The translations under genes and the position numbers were made by a program. The notes under the pieces were generated by a model. That model saw nothing but the letters and a program-made list of their open reading frames with translations. It searched no databases and had not been told where the DNA came from. From the NCBI RefSeq assembly GCF_003094615.1, contig NZ_QDKO01000009.1:372001-436000 (forward strand): DNA of 64,000 bases. Direction: 5' to 3'. The DNA comes from Caulobacter radicis. Its GTDB lineage: Bacteria > Pseudomonadota > Alphaproteobacteria > Caulobacterales > Caulobacteraceae. This document shows, piece by piece, positions 17,820 to 26,030 of this stretch; position 1 is the first letter of the stretch; each line of letters opens with the position of its first letter.

Positions 17820-18248
17820 ATGCAGACGGCCACTGTTCTTAAAGAACCGGACACCTATCGTCCTTCGGACGACGAGCCTTTCATGAACGAGCGTCAGCTT
17901 GAATATTTCAAGCAGAAGCTGCTCGGCTGGAAAGAAGAGATCCTCCGCGAATCTCGCGAGACGGTGTCCCATCTTCAGACTGAAACTGAAAACCATGCCG
18001 ACCTCGCCGACCGGGCGTCGTCGGAAACCGACCGAGCGCTGGAACTGCGGACCCGCGATCGGCAACGGAAACTGATCTCCAAGATCGACCAGGCGTTGCG
18101 CCGCGTCGAAGACGGCAGCTACGGCTACTGCGAAGAGACCGGCGAGCCCATCGGCCTGGCCCGTCTCGACGCCCGCCCGACCGCCACCCTGAGCCTCGAG
18201 GCCCAGGAGCGTCACGAGCGCCGCGAACGCGTCCACCGCGACGACTGA
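17820..18248 (+). CDS. dksA: RNA polymerase-binding factor DksA
   Basis: A 142-residue protein with the DksA coiled coil (ERQLEYFKQKLLGWKEEILR to DLADRASSETDRALELRTRD) carrying the acidic tip DLADRASSE, and the C-terminal region GSYGYCEETGEPIGLARLDA. Only one cysteine of the usual four-cysteine zinc site remains (YCEETG), so this is the zinc-reduced DksA form common in alphaproteobacteria. It binds the secondary channel of RNA polymerase and works with ppGpp. The ATG at 17820 has GAGG five bases upstream; the leader holds a small hairpin (CCGCCC/GGGCGG near 17780). It follows fliX, matching Caulobacter gene order, and ends in a strong terminator. Confidence 0.92.
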   Translation: MQTATVLKEPDTYRPSDDEPFMNERQLEYFKQKLLGWKEEILRESRETVSHLQTETENHADLADRASSETDRALELRTRDRQRKLISKIDQALRRVEDGSYGYCEETGEPIGLARLDARPTATLSLEAQERHERRERVHRDD

Positions 18249-18281
18249 GGCCTTCTCGGCCTCGACTGATGTGTTTCAAGC

Positions 18282-18314
18282 GGCCTCGCCCGAAAGGGCG
18301 GGGCCGTTTTTGTT
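18282..18314 (+). terminator. Intrinsic terminator after dksA
   Basis: Stem GGCCTCGCCC (18282-18291) / GGGCGGGGCC (18296-18305) with a GAAA tetraloop and a T-rich tail. Confidence 0.85.
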
Positions 18315-18315
18315 T

Positions 18316-18451
18316 GAACCTCCCCCTGTGGGGGAGGCGATCGCGCAGCGATCGGAGGGGGGGGGGAGTGACTTGGAACTCGGCCAACTCACCGGAAGCT
18401 GAAAACGTCCCCCCACCGGCCTTCGGCCGCCTCCCCCAGAGGGGGAGGTCC
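18316..18451. repeat. GC-rich palindromic repeat, type A, copy 3
   Basis: Between dksA and the convergent RND pump gene; ends GAACCTCCCCCTGTGGGGGA and CCTCCCCCAGAGGGGGAGG with internal GCGATCGGAGGGGG. Confidence 0.85.
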
Positions 18452-18453
18452 CT

Positions 18454-21400
18454 TTAGGCGGTCGCCCGCTTCTCCTCGCCCCGCGCCGTCAGCCAGTACA
18501 TCACCGGCGTCGCCACCCGTGACAGCACCGTCGAGGTCACCAGGCCGCCGATGATGGCGATGGCCAGGGGCGAGTAGAGGCCCGAACGTTCGAGGGCCAG
18601 CGGCAGGAGGCCGCCGATCGCCGTGGCCGAGGTCAGCAGCACCGGCAGGAAGCGCACCTCGCCGGCTTTCTCGATGGCGTCGTGCAGGTTCATCCCCTCG
18701 CGGCGCAGTTGCTCGGTGAAGTCGACCAGCAGGATCGAGTTCTTGATCTCGATGCCGATGAGCGCGATCAGGCCGATGGTGGCCGTGAACGACAGCGAAT
18801 TGCCGGTCAGCCACAGGGCCGCGGCCGCGCCGAAGATCCCGAACGGGATGATGCCGGCCACCACCAGGGCGGTCTTGAACTTGCGGAACTCCAGGACCAG
18901 CACCGCCAGGATCCCGAACACCGCCACCATCACCGCAGCCCCCAGCCCCGCGAAGCTTTCCGACTGGGCCTCGGCCTGGCCGCCCAGGGTCAGGGCGTAG
19001 CCGGGCGGCATGGGCAGCTCCTTCTGCAGGCGGGCCAGCACCTCCTTGGTGACATTGTCGGTCAGGTAGCCGGTGCGGACGAAAGCGGTGACCGTCACGG
19101 TCCGCTCGCGGTCGAAGCGGTCGATGCGGGCGGGGCTGGACTTCAGGCTGGGGGTGGCGATGGCCGACAGCGGCGTCGCCTCGCCGTCGGCGGTGGGTAC
19201 GTAGACGCCCGACAGGGCCGCCAGGGCGTTGCGGTCGGCGCCGTCGACCTGGCTCATCGGCAGGCGCACCTTGACGGCGTAGTCGTCGCCGTCGGGGTCG
19301 CGGAAGCGGCCGGTCTCCTCGCCCGACAGCGCCAGGCGGGCCGAGCGACGGGCCGCGCCGGCCGGCACGCCCAGGGCCGCGGCCTTGGCTTCGTCGACGC
19401 CGAGGTCGAGGTCGGTGCGGTCCAGCCGCACCGGGTTGCCGACGTCGCGGGTTCCCGGCGTGCTCTTCAGGACCGCTTCGGCGCGCACGGCCAGGGCCTT
19501 CAGCACCTCGAGATTGCGGCCGGTGATGCGCACGGCCACGGGAGCTTCGATCGGCGGGCCGTTCTCGAACACCTCGACGCTGATCCGCGCGCCGGGATAG
19601 CGGGCGAAGTCGGCGCGCAGGCGGTCGAGCAGATGCTCGCTCTTGCCCGGCTCCCAGCGCTTGAGGCTGACGAACATCTCGCCATAGGTCACCGCGCTCT
19701 CGCGCTGGGACTGGTTGTAGAACACCTGCGGATTGCCGCGCCCCAGGTTGGCGGCGCGCCAGACGACTTCGGGCTCGCGGGCCAGGCGCTGGTCGACATA
19801 GCGCAGGGCCGCGTCGGTGCGGGCCAGGGACGAGCCGTCGGGCGTGGTGACGCGGACCAGGAACTGCGGCGTCTCGGCGGCCGGGAACAGGCTGGAGCCG
19901 GCGGCCTGCAGCAGCGGAACCGCCGTCGCGCAAAGAGCCAGCATAAGGGCCAGCGCGAGCCAGGGCCGCGCCAGGGCGTGGTGCAGCACGGGGCGATAGA
20001 CGGTGTGGATCACGCGGTTGACCGCCTGCAGCAGGCGGTTGCCCTCGGGATCGGAGTGCTTGTCCAGCACCCGGCTGGCCAGGAACGGGATGATGGTCAG
20101 CGACACGAACAGCGACGCGCCCACCGTGCACAGCACCGTCACCGGCAGCGAGCGGATATAGGCGCCCGAGCCGGCCGGCAGGGCCATCAGCGGCAGGAAG
20201 GCCAGCATCAGGGTGGCCGTGCAGCCGATGACGGCCAAGGCGATCTGGCCCGAGCCGTTGATGGCCGCGGCCGTACGCTCCTCGCCCTCGCGGATCCGGC
20301 GGGCGATGTTCTCGGTGATGACGATGCTGTCGTCGACCAGCAGGCCCAGCGCCAGCACGAAGCCGGCGATCGACAGCTGGTTCAGGGTGAAGCCGAAGGC
20401 CTGGATCAGCGACAGGCCGATCAGCAGGGACAGCGGGATCGACACCATCACCACCAGCCCCGCGCGCGCGCCCAGCGGCAAGAGAGTGATCAGCACCAGC
20501 ACCAGGGCCAGGCCGAAGTCGCGCAGCAGGTTGTTCAGCCGATGCTCGACATTGCGGGCCTGGACGAAGCCGCGCTCGAGCCTGACCCCGGCCGGCAGCA
20601 CCTTCTCGTAGTCGTCGAGCACGGCCTCGACGCTCTTGGTGATCTTGCCGACGTCCTGGCCGTCCTTCTGGGTGACGGCGATGAACACCGCCCGCTTGCC
20701 GTCGAAGCGGGTGACGTGGGTCGGCTCCTCCTGGGACCAGGCCACATCGGCGACGTCGCGCACCCGCACCACCTGGCCGCCGACCGAGCGGACGGGGGTG
20801 TCCTTGACGGCGTCCAGCGAGCGGAAGGCCCCGCCGGACTTGACGTTGAAGCGCCGGGCGCCGGCTTGGACCGCGCCGATCGGGGCCTCGGCTCCGGCCG
20901 CGCGCAGGGCGTCGGCGACGCTGGAGGCCGGCAGTTGCAGGGCGGCCAGCCGGGCCAGGTCCAGCGACACCCGCACCTCCGAGGCCGGGGCGCCGTAGTA
21001 GCGGGTCTGGCGCACGCCGGGCACGCGGTCGAGGCGTTCGGACAGGCGGTCGGCCGCCTTCTCGAGCCGGCGCATCGGCAGGCTGTCGCTGACCAGGGCG
21101 ACCTGAACGATGGCCACCTCGGTCGTGCGCACGCGCTCAATGTCGAGCCGTTGCAGGCCGGCGGGCAGGCTGCCGCGGATGGCGTTCACCTCGCGCACCA
21201 CCTGGTCGAACTTGCGCTCGGGATCGACGTCCCAGGTGAAGAACACCCGCACGATCGCCGCCCCGTCGAGGCTGGTGCTCTCGACCTTGTCGATGTTGTC
21301 GAGGCCGTAGACCGCGGTCTCGATCGGGTCGGCGACCAGCTGCTCCATCTCGGCCGGCTCGGCCCCGGGCAGGACGGCGCGGACGATGACGATGGGGATC

Positions 21401-21528
21401 GGGAAGTGCGGATCCTCCGACCGCGGCACGGTCAGCAGGGCGTTGACCCCCAGCATCACCAGCAGGCCGAAGGCGACGATGGTGAACTGCCAGCGCTTTA
21501 CCGCGAAGGCGGCGAGGTTGAGGTTCAT
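18454..21528 (-). CDS. RND-family efflux pump inner-membrane subunit (AcrB/HAE1-like)
   Basis: A 1024-residue protein with the RND layout: TM1 near residue 12, two large periplasmic loops, and 12 membrane segments. The proton-relay pair sits in TM4 (LGLLVDDSIVITENIARR). The N-terminus MNLNLAAFAVKRWQFTIVAF is typical of HAE-type pumps. It uses the proton gradient to expel toxic compounds or drugs through a trimeric complex. It overlaps the adaptor gene by 4 bp (ATGA). There is no outer-membrane factor gene in this unit, so it must share one encoded elsewhere, possibly the one at 39679-41235. It is controlled with the adaptor by the divergent TetR gene. Confidence 0.9.
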   Translation of the reverse strand: MNLNLAAFAVKRWQFTIVAFGLLVMLGVNALLTVPRSEDPHFPIPIVIVRAVLPGAEPAEMEQLVADPIETAVYGLDNIDKVESTSLDGAAIVRVFFTWDVDPERKFDQVVREVNAIRGSLPAGLQRLDIERVRTTEVAIVQVALVSDSLPMRRLEKAADRLSERLDRVPGVRQTRYYGAPASEVRVSLDLARLAALQLPASSVADALRAAGAEAPIGAVQAGARRFNVKSGGAFRSLDAVKDTPVRSVGGQVVRVRDVADVAWSQEEPTHVTRFDGKRAVFIAVTQKDGQDVGKITKSVEAVLDDYEKVLPAGVRLERGFVQARNVEHRLNNLLRDFGLALVLVLITLLPLGARAGLVVMVSIPLSLLIGLSLIQAFGFTLNQLSIAGFVLALGLLVDDSIVITENIARRIREGEERTAAAINGSGQIALAVIGCTATLMLAFLPLMALPAGSGAYIRSLPVTVLCTVGASLFVSLTIIPFLASRVLDKHSDPEGNRLLQAVNRVIHTVYRPVLHHALARPWLALALMLALCATAVPLLQAAGSSLFPAAETPQFLVRVTTPDGSSLARTDAALRYVDQRLAREPEVVWRAANLGRGNPQVFYNQSQRESAVTYGEMFVSLKRWEPGKSEHLLDRLRADFARYPGARISVEVFENGPPIEAPVAVRITGRNLEVLKALAVRAEAVLKSTPGTRDVGNPVRLDRTDLDLGVDEAKAAALGVPAGAARRSARLALSGEETGRFRDPDGDDYAVKVRLPMSQVDGADRNALAALSGVYVPTADGEATPLSAIATPSLKSSPARIDRFDRERTVTVTAFVRTGYLTDNVTKEVLARLQKELPMPPGYALTLGGQAEAQSESFAGLGAAVMVAVFGILAVLVLEFRKFKTALVVAGIIPFGIFGAAAALWLTGNSLSFTATIGLIALIGIEIKNSILLVDFTEQLRREGMNLHDAIEKAGEVRFLPVLLTSATAIGGLLPLALERSGLYSPLAIAIIGGLVTSTVLSRVATPVMYWLTARGEEKRATA

Positions 21529-22637
21529 TTGCCCGCCGCCCCGCGGACAGGGGCTGCAAGGGCGCGCGGATCGACCACGGCGACCTTCTCGCCGTCGGAG
21601 ACGAAGCCGGCGCCGGCGGTGATCACCCGGGTTCCGGCGGCGAGGCCCGCCACCAGGGCGTCGTCGCCGTCGAAGCCGCCGAACCGGACATTGACGCGCC
21701 GGGCCACGGCGCCGTCGAGGCGCAGCACGGCGGCCTTGTCGCCCGAGGCCTCGAGCAGGGCCTCGGCGGGGATGCGGACGAACTCGGCGCGGGCGGCGGC
21801 CTGGGCCGAGGCGGGCGCTTGCAGGCGGGCGGCGGCGATCTGGCCGCTTTTCAGCTGTGGCGGGGCCTGGACCTCGATCTCGACGGTGACCGCGCCGGTG
21901 CGAGCGTCGGCGGCCTGGCCCAGGCGCGTGACGACGCCGGTCAGGGTCTGGCCGGGCAGGGCGTCGGCGGTGACGGCGGCGCTGGAGCCCAGCGTCACCC
22001 GCGCCGCGTCGCGGGCCGGCAGCGGCAGGCGCAGCACCAGCGGACTGGAAAGATCGGCGACGGTCAGCACCGTCTGGCCGGCGGCCACCACCTCGCCGGC
22101 CTGGGCCGTGCGGGCCAGCACCACGCCCGAGACGGGCGAGGCCAGGCTCGCCCAGCGCCGGTCGAAGGCCGCGCCGGCGTGGGCGGCCTGGGCCGCCTTC
22201 AGCGCGCTTTCGGCGTCGTCCAGCCGGGCCTTGGCCACGAAGCCGGTCGAGTAGAGCTTGCGGGCCCGGTCGGCGTCGCGGCGGGCGCGCTCCAGGTCGG
22301 CGGCGGCCTGGGTCTGGCGGGCGTCGACGCCGGCCGGATCGATGGCGGCCAGGGCCTGTCCAGCCCTCACCGCGTCGCCGGCCTCGACGCTCATGCGGGT
22401 CAGCACGCCGGGGATGCGGAACGACAGCGCCATTTCGCGCCGGCGCTGCAGGGCGCCCGAGGCGGTGAGTTCCGAGGCCTGGCCGGGCGCGCCGACGGTG
22501 ACGGCCTCGACGGCCGGGGGCGGGGCGGCCTGGGGCGTCTGCGCCTTGCCGCCGCAGGCGACCAGCATCAGGCCCGAGCCCAGCGCCAGCGCCGTCAGCA
22601 GCACGACGCCTCCATAACCAGCACGCGCCCCGTCCAT
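21525..22637 (-). CDS. RND efflux periplasmic adaptor lipoprotein (AcrA/MFP family)
   Basis: A 370-residue membrane fusion protein. A lipobox (LMLVACGG) near residue 27 marks it as a lipoprotein. The barrel-hairpin-lipoyl order is visible: TASGALQRRREMALSFRIPG, hairpin helices rich in Ala and Arg (QTQAAADLERARRDADRARK) and ASPVSGVVLARTAQAGEVVAA. It bridges the inner-membrane pump to an outer-membrane channel. I choose the ATG at 22637, preceded by GAGGGCGAGGG; Mets at 22652 and 22655 are alternatives but the first overlaps the operator. The upstream 31-bp dyad is the expected TetR site. Confidence 0.88.
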   Translation of the reverse strand: MDGARAGYGGVVLLTALALGSGLMLVACGGKAQTPQAAPPPAVEAVTVGAPGQASELTASGALQRRREMALSFRIPGVLTRMSVEAGDAVRAGQALAAIDPAGVDARQTQAAADLERARRDADRARKLYSTGFVAKARLDDAESALKAAQAAHAGAAFDRRWASLASPVSGVVLARTAQAGEVVAAGQTVLTVADLSSPLVLRLPLPARDAARVTLGSSAAVTADALPGQTLTGVVTRLGQAADARTGAVTVEIEVQAPPQLKSGQIAAARLQAPASAQAAARAEFVRIPAEALLEASGDKAAVLRLDGAVARRVNVRFGGFDGDDALVAGLAAGTRVITAGAGFVSDGEKVAVVDPRALAAPVRGAAGK

Positions 22638-22653
22638 CGCCCTCGCCCTCATC

Positions 22654-22684
22654 ATCGATCGGTGATAAGTTATCACTGATCGAT
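22654..22684. promoter_or_regulatory. TetR-type operator in RND/TetR intergenic region
   Basis: A 31-bp dyad: arms ATCGATCGGTGATAA (22654-22668) and TTATCACTGATCGAT (22670-22684) pair with a single mismatch around one central base. It lies between the divergent adaptor and regulator genes and reaches close to both promoters. Confidence 0.8.
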
Positions 22685-22728
22685 TATTGTGGGTTGTCAA
22701 GGCGGACCGAACACGGAAAGGAGGGACG

Positions 22729-23370
22729 ATGACCGCGCCGAAAGTCCGTTCCCCCCGCAAGCCCAAGGGCCAGGGCGCCGAGCGCCGTGAGGAGATCCTG
22801 GACGCGGCGCTGAAGCTGTTCAGCGCCAAGGGCCTGCACACCGTCTCGACCCGCCAGATCGCCGAGGCGGTGGGCATCTCGCAGCCGGCGCTCTACGCCT
22901 ATTTCGCCACCAAGGACGACATCACCGCCGAGCTGTGCATCCGCGCCTTCGCGATCCTGGTCGAACGCATGGAGGCCGCGCGGGCGGACTTCACGCCGAC
23001 GGCCGAGAGCTTCGAGCGGGCCCTGCGGGTCTATGTCGACTTCGGCCTCGAAAACCCCGACGCCTATCGCGTGGCCTTCATGGTCGAGAAGGGGCTGGAC
23101 GGGACCTACAAGGAGCGGGTCGGCGACCGGCCGATGATGGCCGGCATCGGCGCCTTCCAGCGCTTCGCCGAGATCGTGGGCGAGGTGCGCGACGCTGGCC
23201 TGACCCATGACGACGACGTCCAGCGCATCACTCAGACCCTGTGGGCGGGGCTGCACGGCCTGGTGTCGCTGCTGATCGCCCGCGCCGACTTCCCGTGGGT
23301 CGAGCGCGAGGTGCTGATCGCCTGCCACATCTCGCTGCTGCGGCGAGGGGCGTTGAAGGGGGTGGCGTGA
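22729..23370 (+). CDS. TetR-family repressor of the RND pump
   Basis: A 213-residue regulator. The N-terminal HTH (about residues 20-66) reads ILDAALKLFSAKGLHTVSTR followed by QIAEAVGISQPALYAYFATK. The C-terminal ligand domain is variable and not informative. The ATG at 22729 has GGAGG just upstream. Divergence from the pump genes and the dyad between them make it the likely repressor of both units, with an inducer that would be a pump substrate. Confidence 0.87.
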   Translation: MTAPKVRSPRKPKGQGAERREEILDAALKLFSAKGLHTVSTRQIAEAVGISQPALYAYFATKDDITAELCIRAFAILVERMEAARADFTPTAESFERALRVYVDFGLENPDAYRVAFMVEKGLDGTYKERVGDRPMMAGIGAFQRFAEIVGEVRDAGLTHDDDVQRITQTLWAGLHGLVSLLIARADFPWVEREVLIACHISLLRRGALKGVA

Positions 23371-23444
23371 AGGACGTCCGTTGAACTGACGGCGTCTCGG
23401 GCCTACATCCGCGCCTCGCATTCCCCAGACGAAAGACGCCGCCC

Positions 23445-23648
23445 ATGGCCAAGCTGCAGCCCCTGGAAACCTTTTCCTTGCAGGAAACCGAAGACGGCTA
23501 CCGCCTGCTGGTCTCGGCCGTCGGCGGCGACAACATCTATGTCTCGATCACGTCCGAGCAGATGGACGAGATCATCGACAGCCTCGACACGGCGCTGACC
23601 GGCGAGGAAGAGACGGCGGGCGAAGACGCGTTCGACGACGCGGACTGA
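23445..23648 (+). CDS. Small acidic conserved-looking hypothetical protein
   Basis: A 67-residue protein with a compact predicted fold: LETFSLQETEDGYRLLVSAVG and DNIYVSITSEQMDEIIDSLD followed by an acidic, probably disordered tail (TGEEETAGEDAFDDAD). Base composition is coding-like and it does not overlap another gene. No family is recognised. It stands between the TetR gene and a type A repeat and could be co-transcribed with tetR (74-bp gap). Confidence 0.65.
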   Translation: MAKLQPLETFSLQETEDGYRLLVSAVGGDNIYVSITSEQMDEIIDSLDTALTGEEETAGEDAFDDAD

Positions 23649-23656
23649 GGTTCGAG

Positions 23657-23780
23657 GAACCTCCCCCTGTGGGGGAGGCGATCGCGTAGCGATCGGTGGG
23701 GGGAGGACGGCCACCGCTGCGGCGGTTGAAAACGTCCCCCCTCCGGCCCTTCGGGCCACCTCCCCCAGAGGGGGAGGATC
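23657..23780. repeat. GC-rich palindromic repeat, type A, copy 4
   Basis: GAACCTCCCCCTGTGGGGGA at the left and CCTCCCCCAGAGGGGGAGG at the right, between the small acidic protein gene and the convergent MpaB-like oxygenase gene, with internal GCGATCGGTGGGGGG. Confidence 0.85.
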
Positions 23781-23781
23781 T

Positions 23782-25101
23782 TTATGCCGCCTTCGCGTTC
23801 GTCGGCCGGTAGTTCGCCGCATCCGTCGTGAACTCGGCGTGGCCGTAGCGCTTCAGCAGGGTCCGGATCCGGTGGACCATGGCCGCGTCGGCGACGTGGC
23901 GCAGCACCGGCAGGCGGTCGGCCAGGTCGAAGGCCTTCATCTGCAAGGTGACCAGCAGGGCCACGACGATGAAGGTCGCCTCGTCGGCCGGGGTCACCTC
24001 GATGCCCATGCTCGCCGCGCGCTTGCGGTCGCCGCGCATGAAGTGGCGCAGGAAGAAGGCCTTGGCGAAGCGGCGCTCGATGCGGTCGTGCAGGCGGTTG
24101 GCGGGGCTTTCGTCCGGCGGCAGGTAGGCGTCGAGCGTGGCGCGGATCAGCGCGCCGCAGGTCTCGTCGTCGAAGCCTCGGCGAAGCGTGCTGTCGCGAG
24201 CCGTCATCATCCGCACGATCCCCTCCGGCGTGTCGGCCAGCAGGTCCTGCGGCAGGCCCAGCAGGAAGCAGCGATACCGGGCCAGCTCGACCTTGGCCCG
24301 CTCGGCCGGCGTGAAGCTGCGGCGGCCCTTGCGCAGCATCTGGAACGACATCAGGAAGATCGGGATCAACCCGGCCGGCATCTGGTCGACCTGCGGGATC
24401 GGCACGCCGTAGACCTCGGCGTTCCAGCGGCCTGAGCGCAGGGCGTTGAAGCGGACCATCGAGTGCATCAGCCGCACCATGGCGGCGGCCTTGAAGCCCT
24501 CGCCGTGGCGGTCCAGAGAGCCCGGCAGCAGGGTGGTGGTGAAGAAGGCGGCCGTCTCGTTGACCCGCTTGGCGGCGGTTTCCGCGCCCAGGGTTCCGGT
24601 CAGGGCCATGGGCAGGGCCGAATACTTGTTGAGGAAGGTGGCCACGAACGCGCCGCGGATGGCGAAGGGGCCAAGGTGGGCGGCGGCGTTGCGGTCGAGC
24701 CGCTGGCCCTCGCGCACCAGGTCCATGTCGATCCAGTCGGGCGCGGCTTCCATTTCGGCGATGAAGGCGGCCAGTTCCGGCGGCGCGTCGGGCACGGCGT
24801 CGATCCCGCGCTCGCAGGCCGTGACCAGCATGTCTATCAGCCGGCGAAAGCCATACTGCGGGATCAGGGCGGCGTAGGCGTCGGCGACGATGTCGCCCAG
24901 CATGGTGTAGGCCCGCACGCGGTCGAGGTCGTCCTGGCTGACCGACACGCCCAGCGGGTTGCGGTCGCGGGCGACGGCGAAGGCGGGATCCTCGGTGAAG
25001 CGCTCGGGCGTGCGGTCGAAATCGATCTTGCCGTAGAAGCCCGGCAGCAGGGTCTTCTGCGAGGCGACGCGGGCGCGGACTTCGTCGATGGGACGGATCA
25101 T
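23782..25101 (-). CDS. Oxygenase MpaB / DUF2236-family protein
   Basis: A 439-residue protein of the DUF2236 (MpaB/latex-clearing) family, whose members are heme-linked oxygenases or structural homologues. Family-like parts include AAHLGPFAIRGAFVATFL, FFTTTLLPGSLDRHGEGFKA, MVRLMHSMVRF (with His likely a heme ligand) and SFTPAERAKVELARYRCFLL. The ATG at 25101 is preceded by GGAAGGAG at ideal spacing. It is divergent from a TetR gene, suggesting inducible control. The substrate is unknown. The final residues (NYRPTNAKAA) end right at the neighbouring type A repeat. Confidence 0.75.
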   Translation of the reverse strand: MIRPIDEVRARVASQKTLLPGFYGKIDFDRTPERFTEDPAFAVARDRNPLGVSVSQDDLDRVRAYTMLGDIVADAYAALIPQYGFRRLIDMLVTACERGIDAVPDAPPELAAFIAEMEAAPDWIDMDLVREGQRLDRNAAAHLGPFAIRGAFVATFLNKYSALPMALTGTLGAETAAKRVNETAAFFTTTLLPGSLDRHGEGFKAAAMVRLMHSMVRFNALRSGRWNAEVYGVPIPQVDQMPAGLIPIFLMSFQMLRKGRRSFTPAERAKVELARYRCFLLGLPQDLLADTPEGIVRMMTARDSTLRRGFDDETCGALIRATLDAYLPPDESPANRLHDRIERRFAKAFFLRHFMRGDRKRAASMGIEVTPADEATFIVVALLVTLQMKAFDLADRLPVLRHVADAAMVHRIRTLLKRYGHAEFTTDAANYRPTNAKAA

Positions 25102-25229
25102 CTGGGCTCCTTCCGGTCGGCTCCCCGGGGGAGGGACCTCTATTCTCGGCCTCAAGCGTATGTAAGCATTGCTCATGTTCCTACTCGCCTTGCCGTTCGG
25201 CGCGGCGGGCGCGCGGAGGTCGATGGCAA

Positions 25230-25835
25230 GTGACTGAAAAGAAACGGCGATCGCCAAGCCAGGGGCGGGCGCAGGCCACGGTCGACGCCATTCTCGACGC
25301 GGCCTTTCAGCTTCTGGAGAGCGGCGGGCCCGAGCGGCTGACCACCAATCACGTGGCCGAGCGGGCGGGGGTGAGCGTCGGCACGGTCTACCAGTACTTC
25401 GCCGACAAGCAGGACATACTGGCGGCCCTGGCCCAGCGGCGGACCAGCGCGGTGCGCGACACGATCGCCCAGACCCTGATCGAGCGGCCGGACCTGGGCA
25501 GCGTGCGGCCGATCGTGCGGGCGCTGATGAACGGCTTCGAGGGCTCGCCGGCCACGCGGCAGGCGCTGCTGGGGGCCATGTTCCATCGCGGCGACGCGGT
25601 GCTGGAAGAGCACCACCAGGCGTTCCTCGCCTCGATCGCCGGCAAGGCGCGGCTACAGATCGAGCTGACGCCGGAGGCGGCCTTCGTCCTGACCCACGCC
25701 GCCGTCGGCCTGCTGCGGGCGGCCGCCGCCGAGCCGGGCCTGGCGCTGGACCCGCAGGCGCTGGAGGACGAGCTGGTGCGGCTGATGGAGGCCTACATCT
25801 CGGCGCTGGCGGCGCTGCGCAGATCCTCCCCCTGA
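25230..25835 (+). CDS. TetR-family regulator divergent from MpaB-like gene
   Basis: A 201-residue protein starting at GTG 25230 with GGAGG about 11 bases upstream. The HTH reads ILDAAFQLLESGGPERLTTN then HVAERAGVSVGTVYQYFADK (residues about 20-66). The C-terminal part resembles TetR_C domains that lack a named ligand. The stop falls inside a palindromic repeat (LRRSSP are the last residues, encoded by repeat sequence). It probably controls the divergent DUF2236 gene. An AGCA-T-TGCT dyad in the 128-bp gap (about 25167-25175) is a weak operator candidate. Confidence 0.82.
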   Translation: MTEKKRRSPSQGRAQATVDAILDAAFQLLESGGPERLTTNHVAERAGVSVGTVYQYFADKQDILAALAQRRTSAVRDTIAQTLIERPDLGSVRPIVRALMNGFEGSPATRQALLGAMFHRGDAVLEEHHQAFLASIAGKARLQIELTPEAAFVLTHAAVGLLRAAAAEPGLALDPQALEDELVRLMEAYISALAALRRSSP

Positions 25836-25960
25836 AGGGGGAGGTGGCGGCGAAGCCGACGGAGGGGGATGTGGCTTGAGAGCCAGCAACCTTCTCCAAC
25901 CTCGGCAGAGCCTTCCCCCCTTCGGCCCTTCGGGCCACCTCCCCCTTCAGGGGGAGGGTC
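25822..25960. repeat. GC-rich palindromic repeat, type B, copy 1
   Basis: Variant with GATCCTCCCCCTGAAGGGGG at the left and CCCCCTTCAGGGGGAGGGTC at the right. Its left end supplies the last codons and stop of the TetR gene. Confidence 0.8.
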
Positions 25961-26030
25961 TTGTGCGGCTTGCGCTCCGGGTCCAGACGGAAGGCGTCGT
26001 CGGCACGGCGACTCGTCAAAGGGCCTGGCG

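Noticed and set aside
22652-22655. Upstream Met codons as the adaptor start
   Set aside because: They overlap the 31-bp dyad, while the ATG at 22637 has a GAGGG Shine-Dalgarno and places the signal peptide at the N-terminus.
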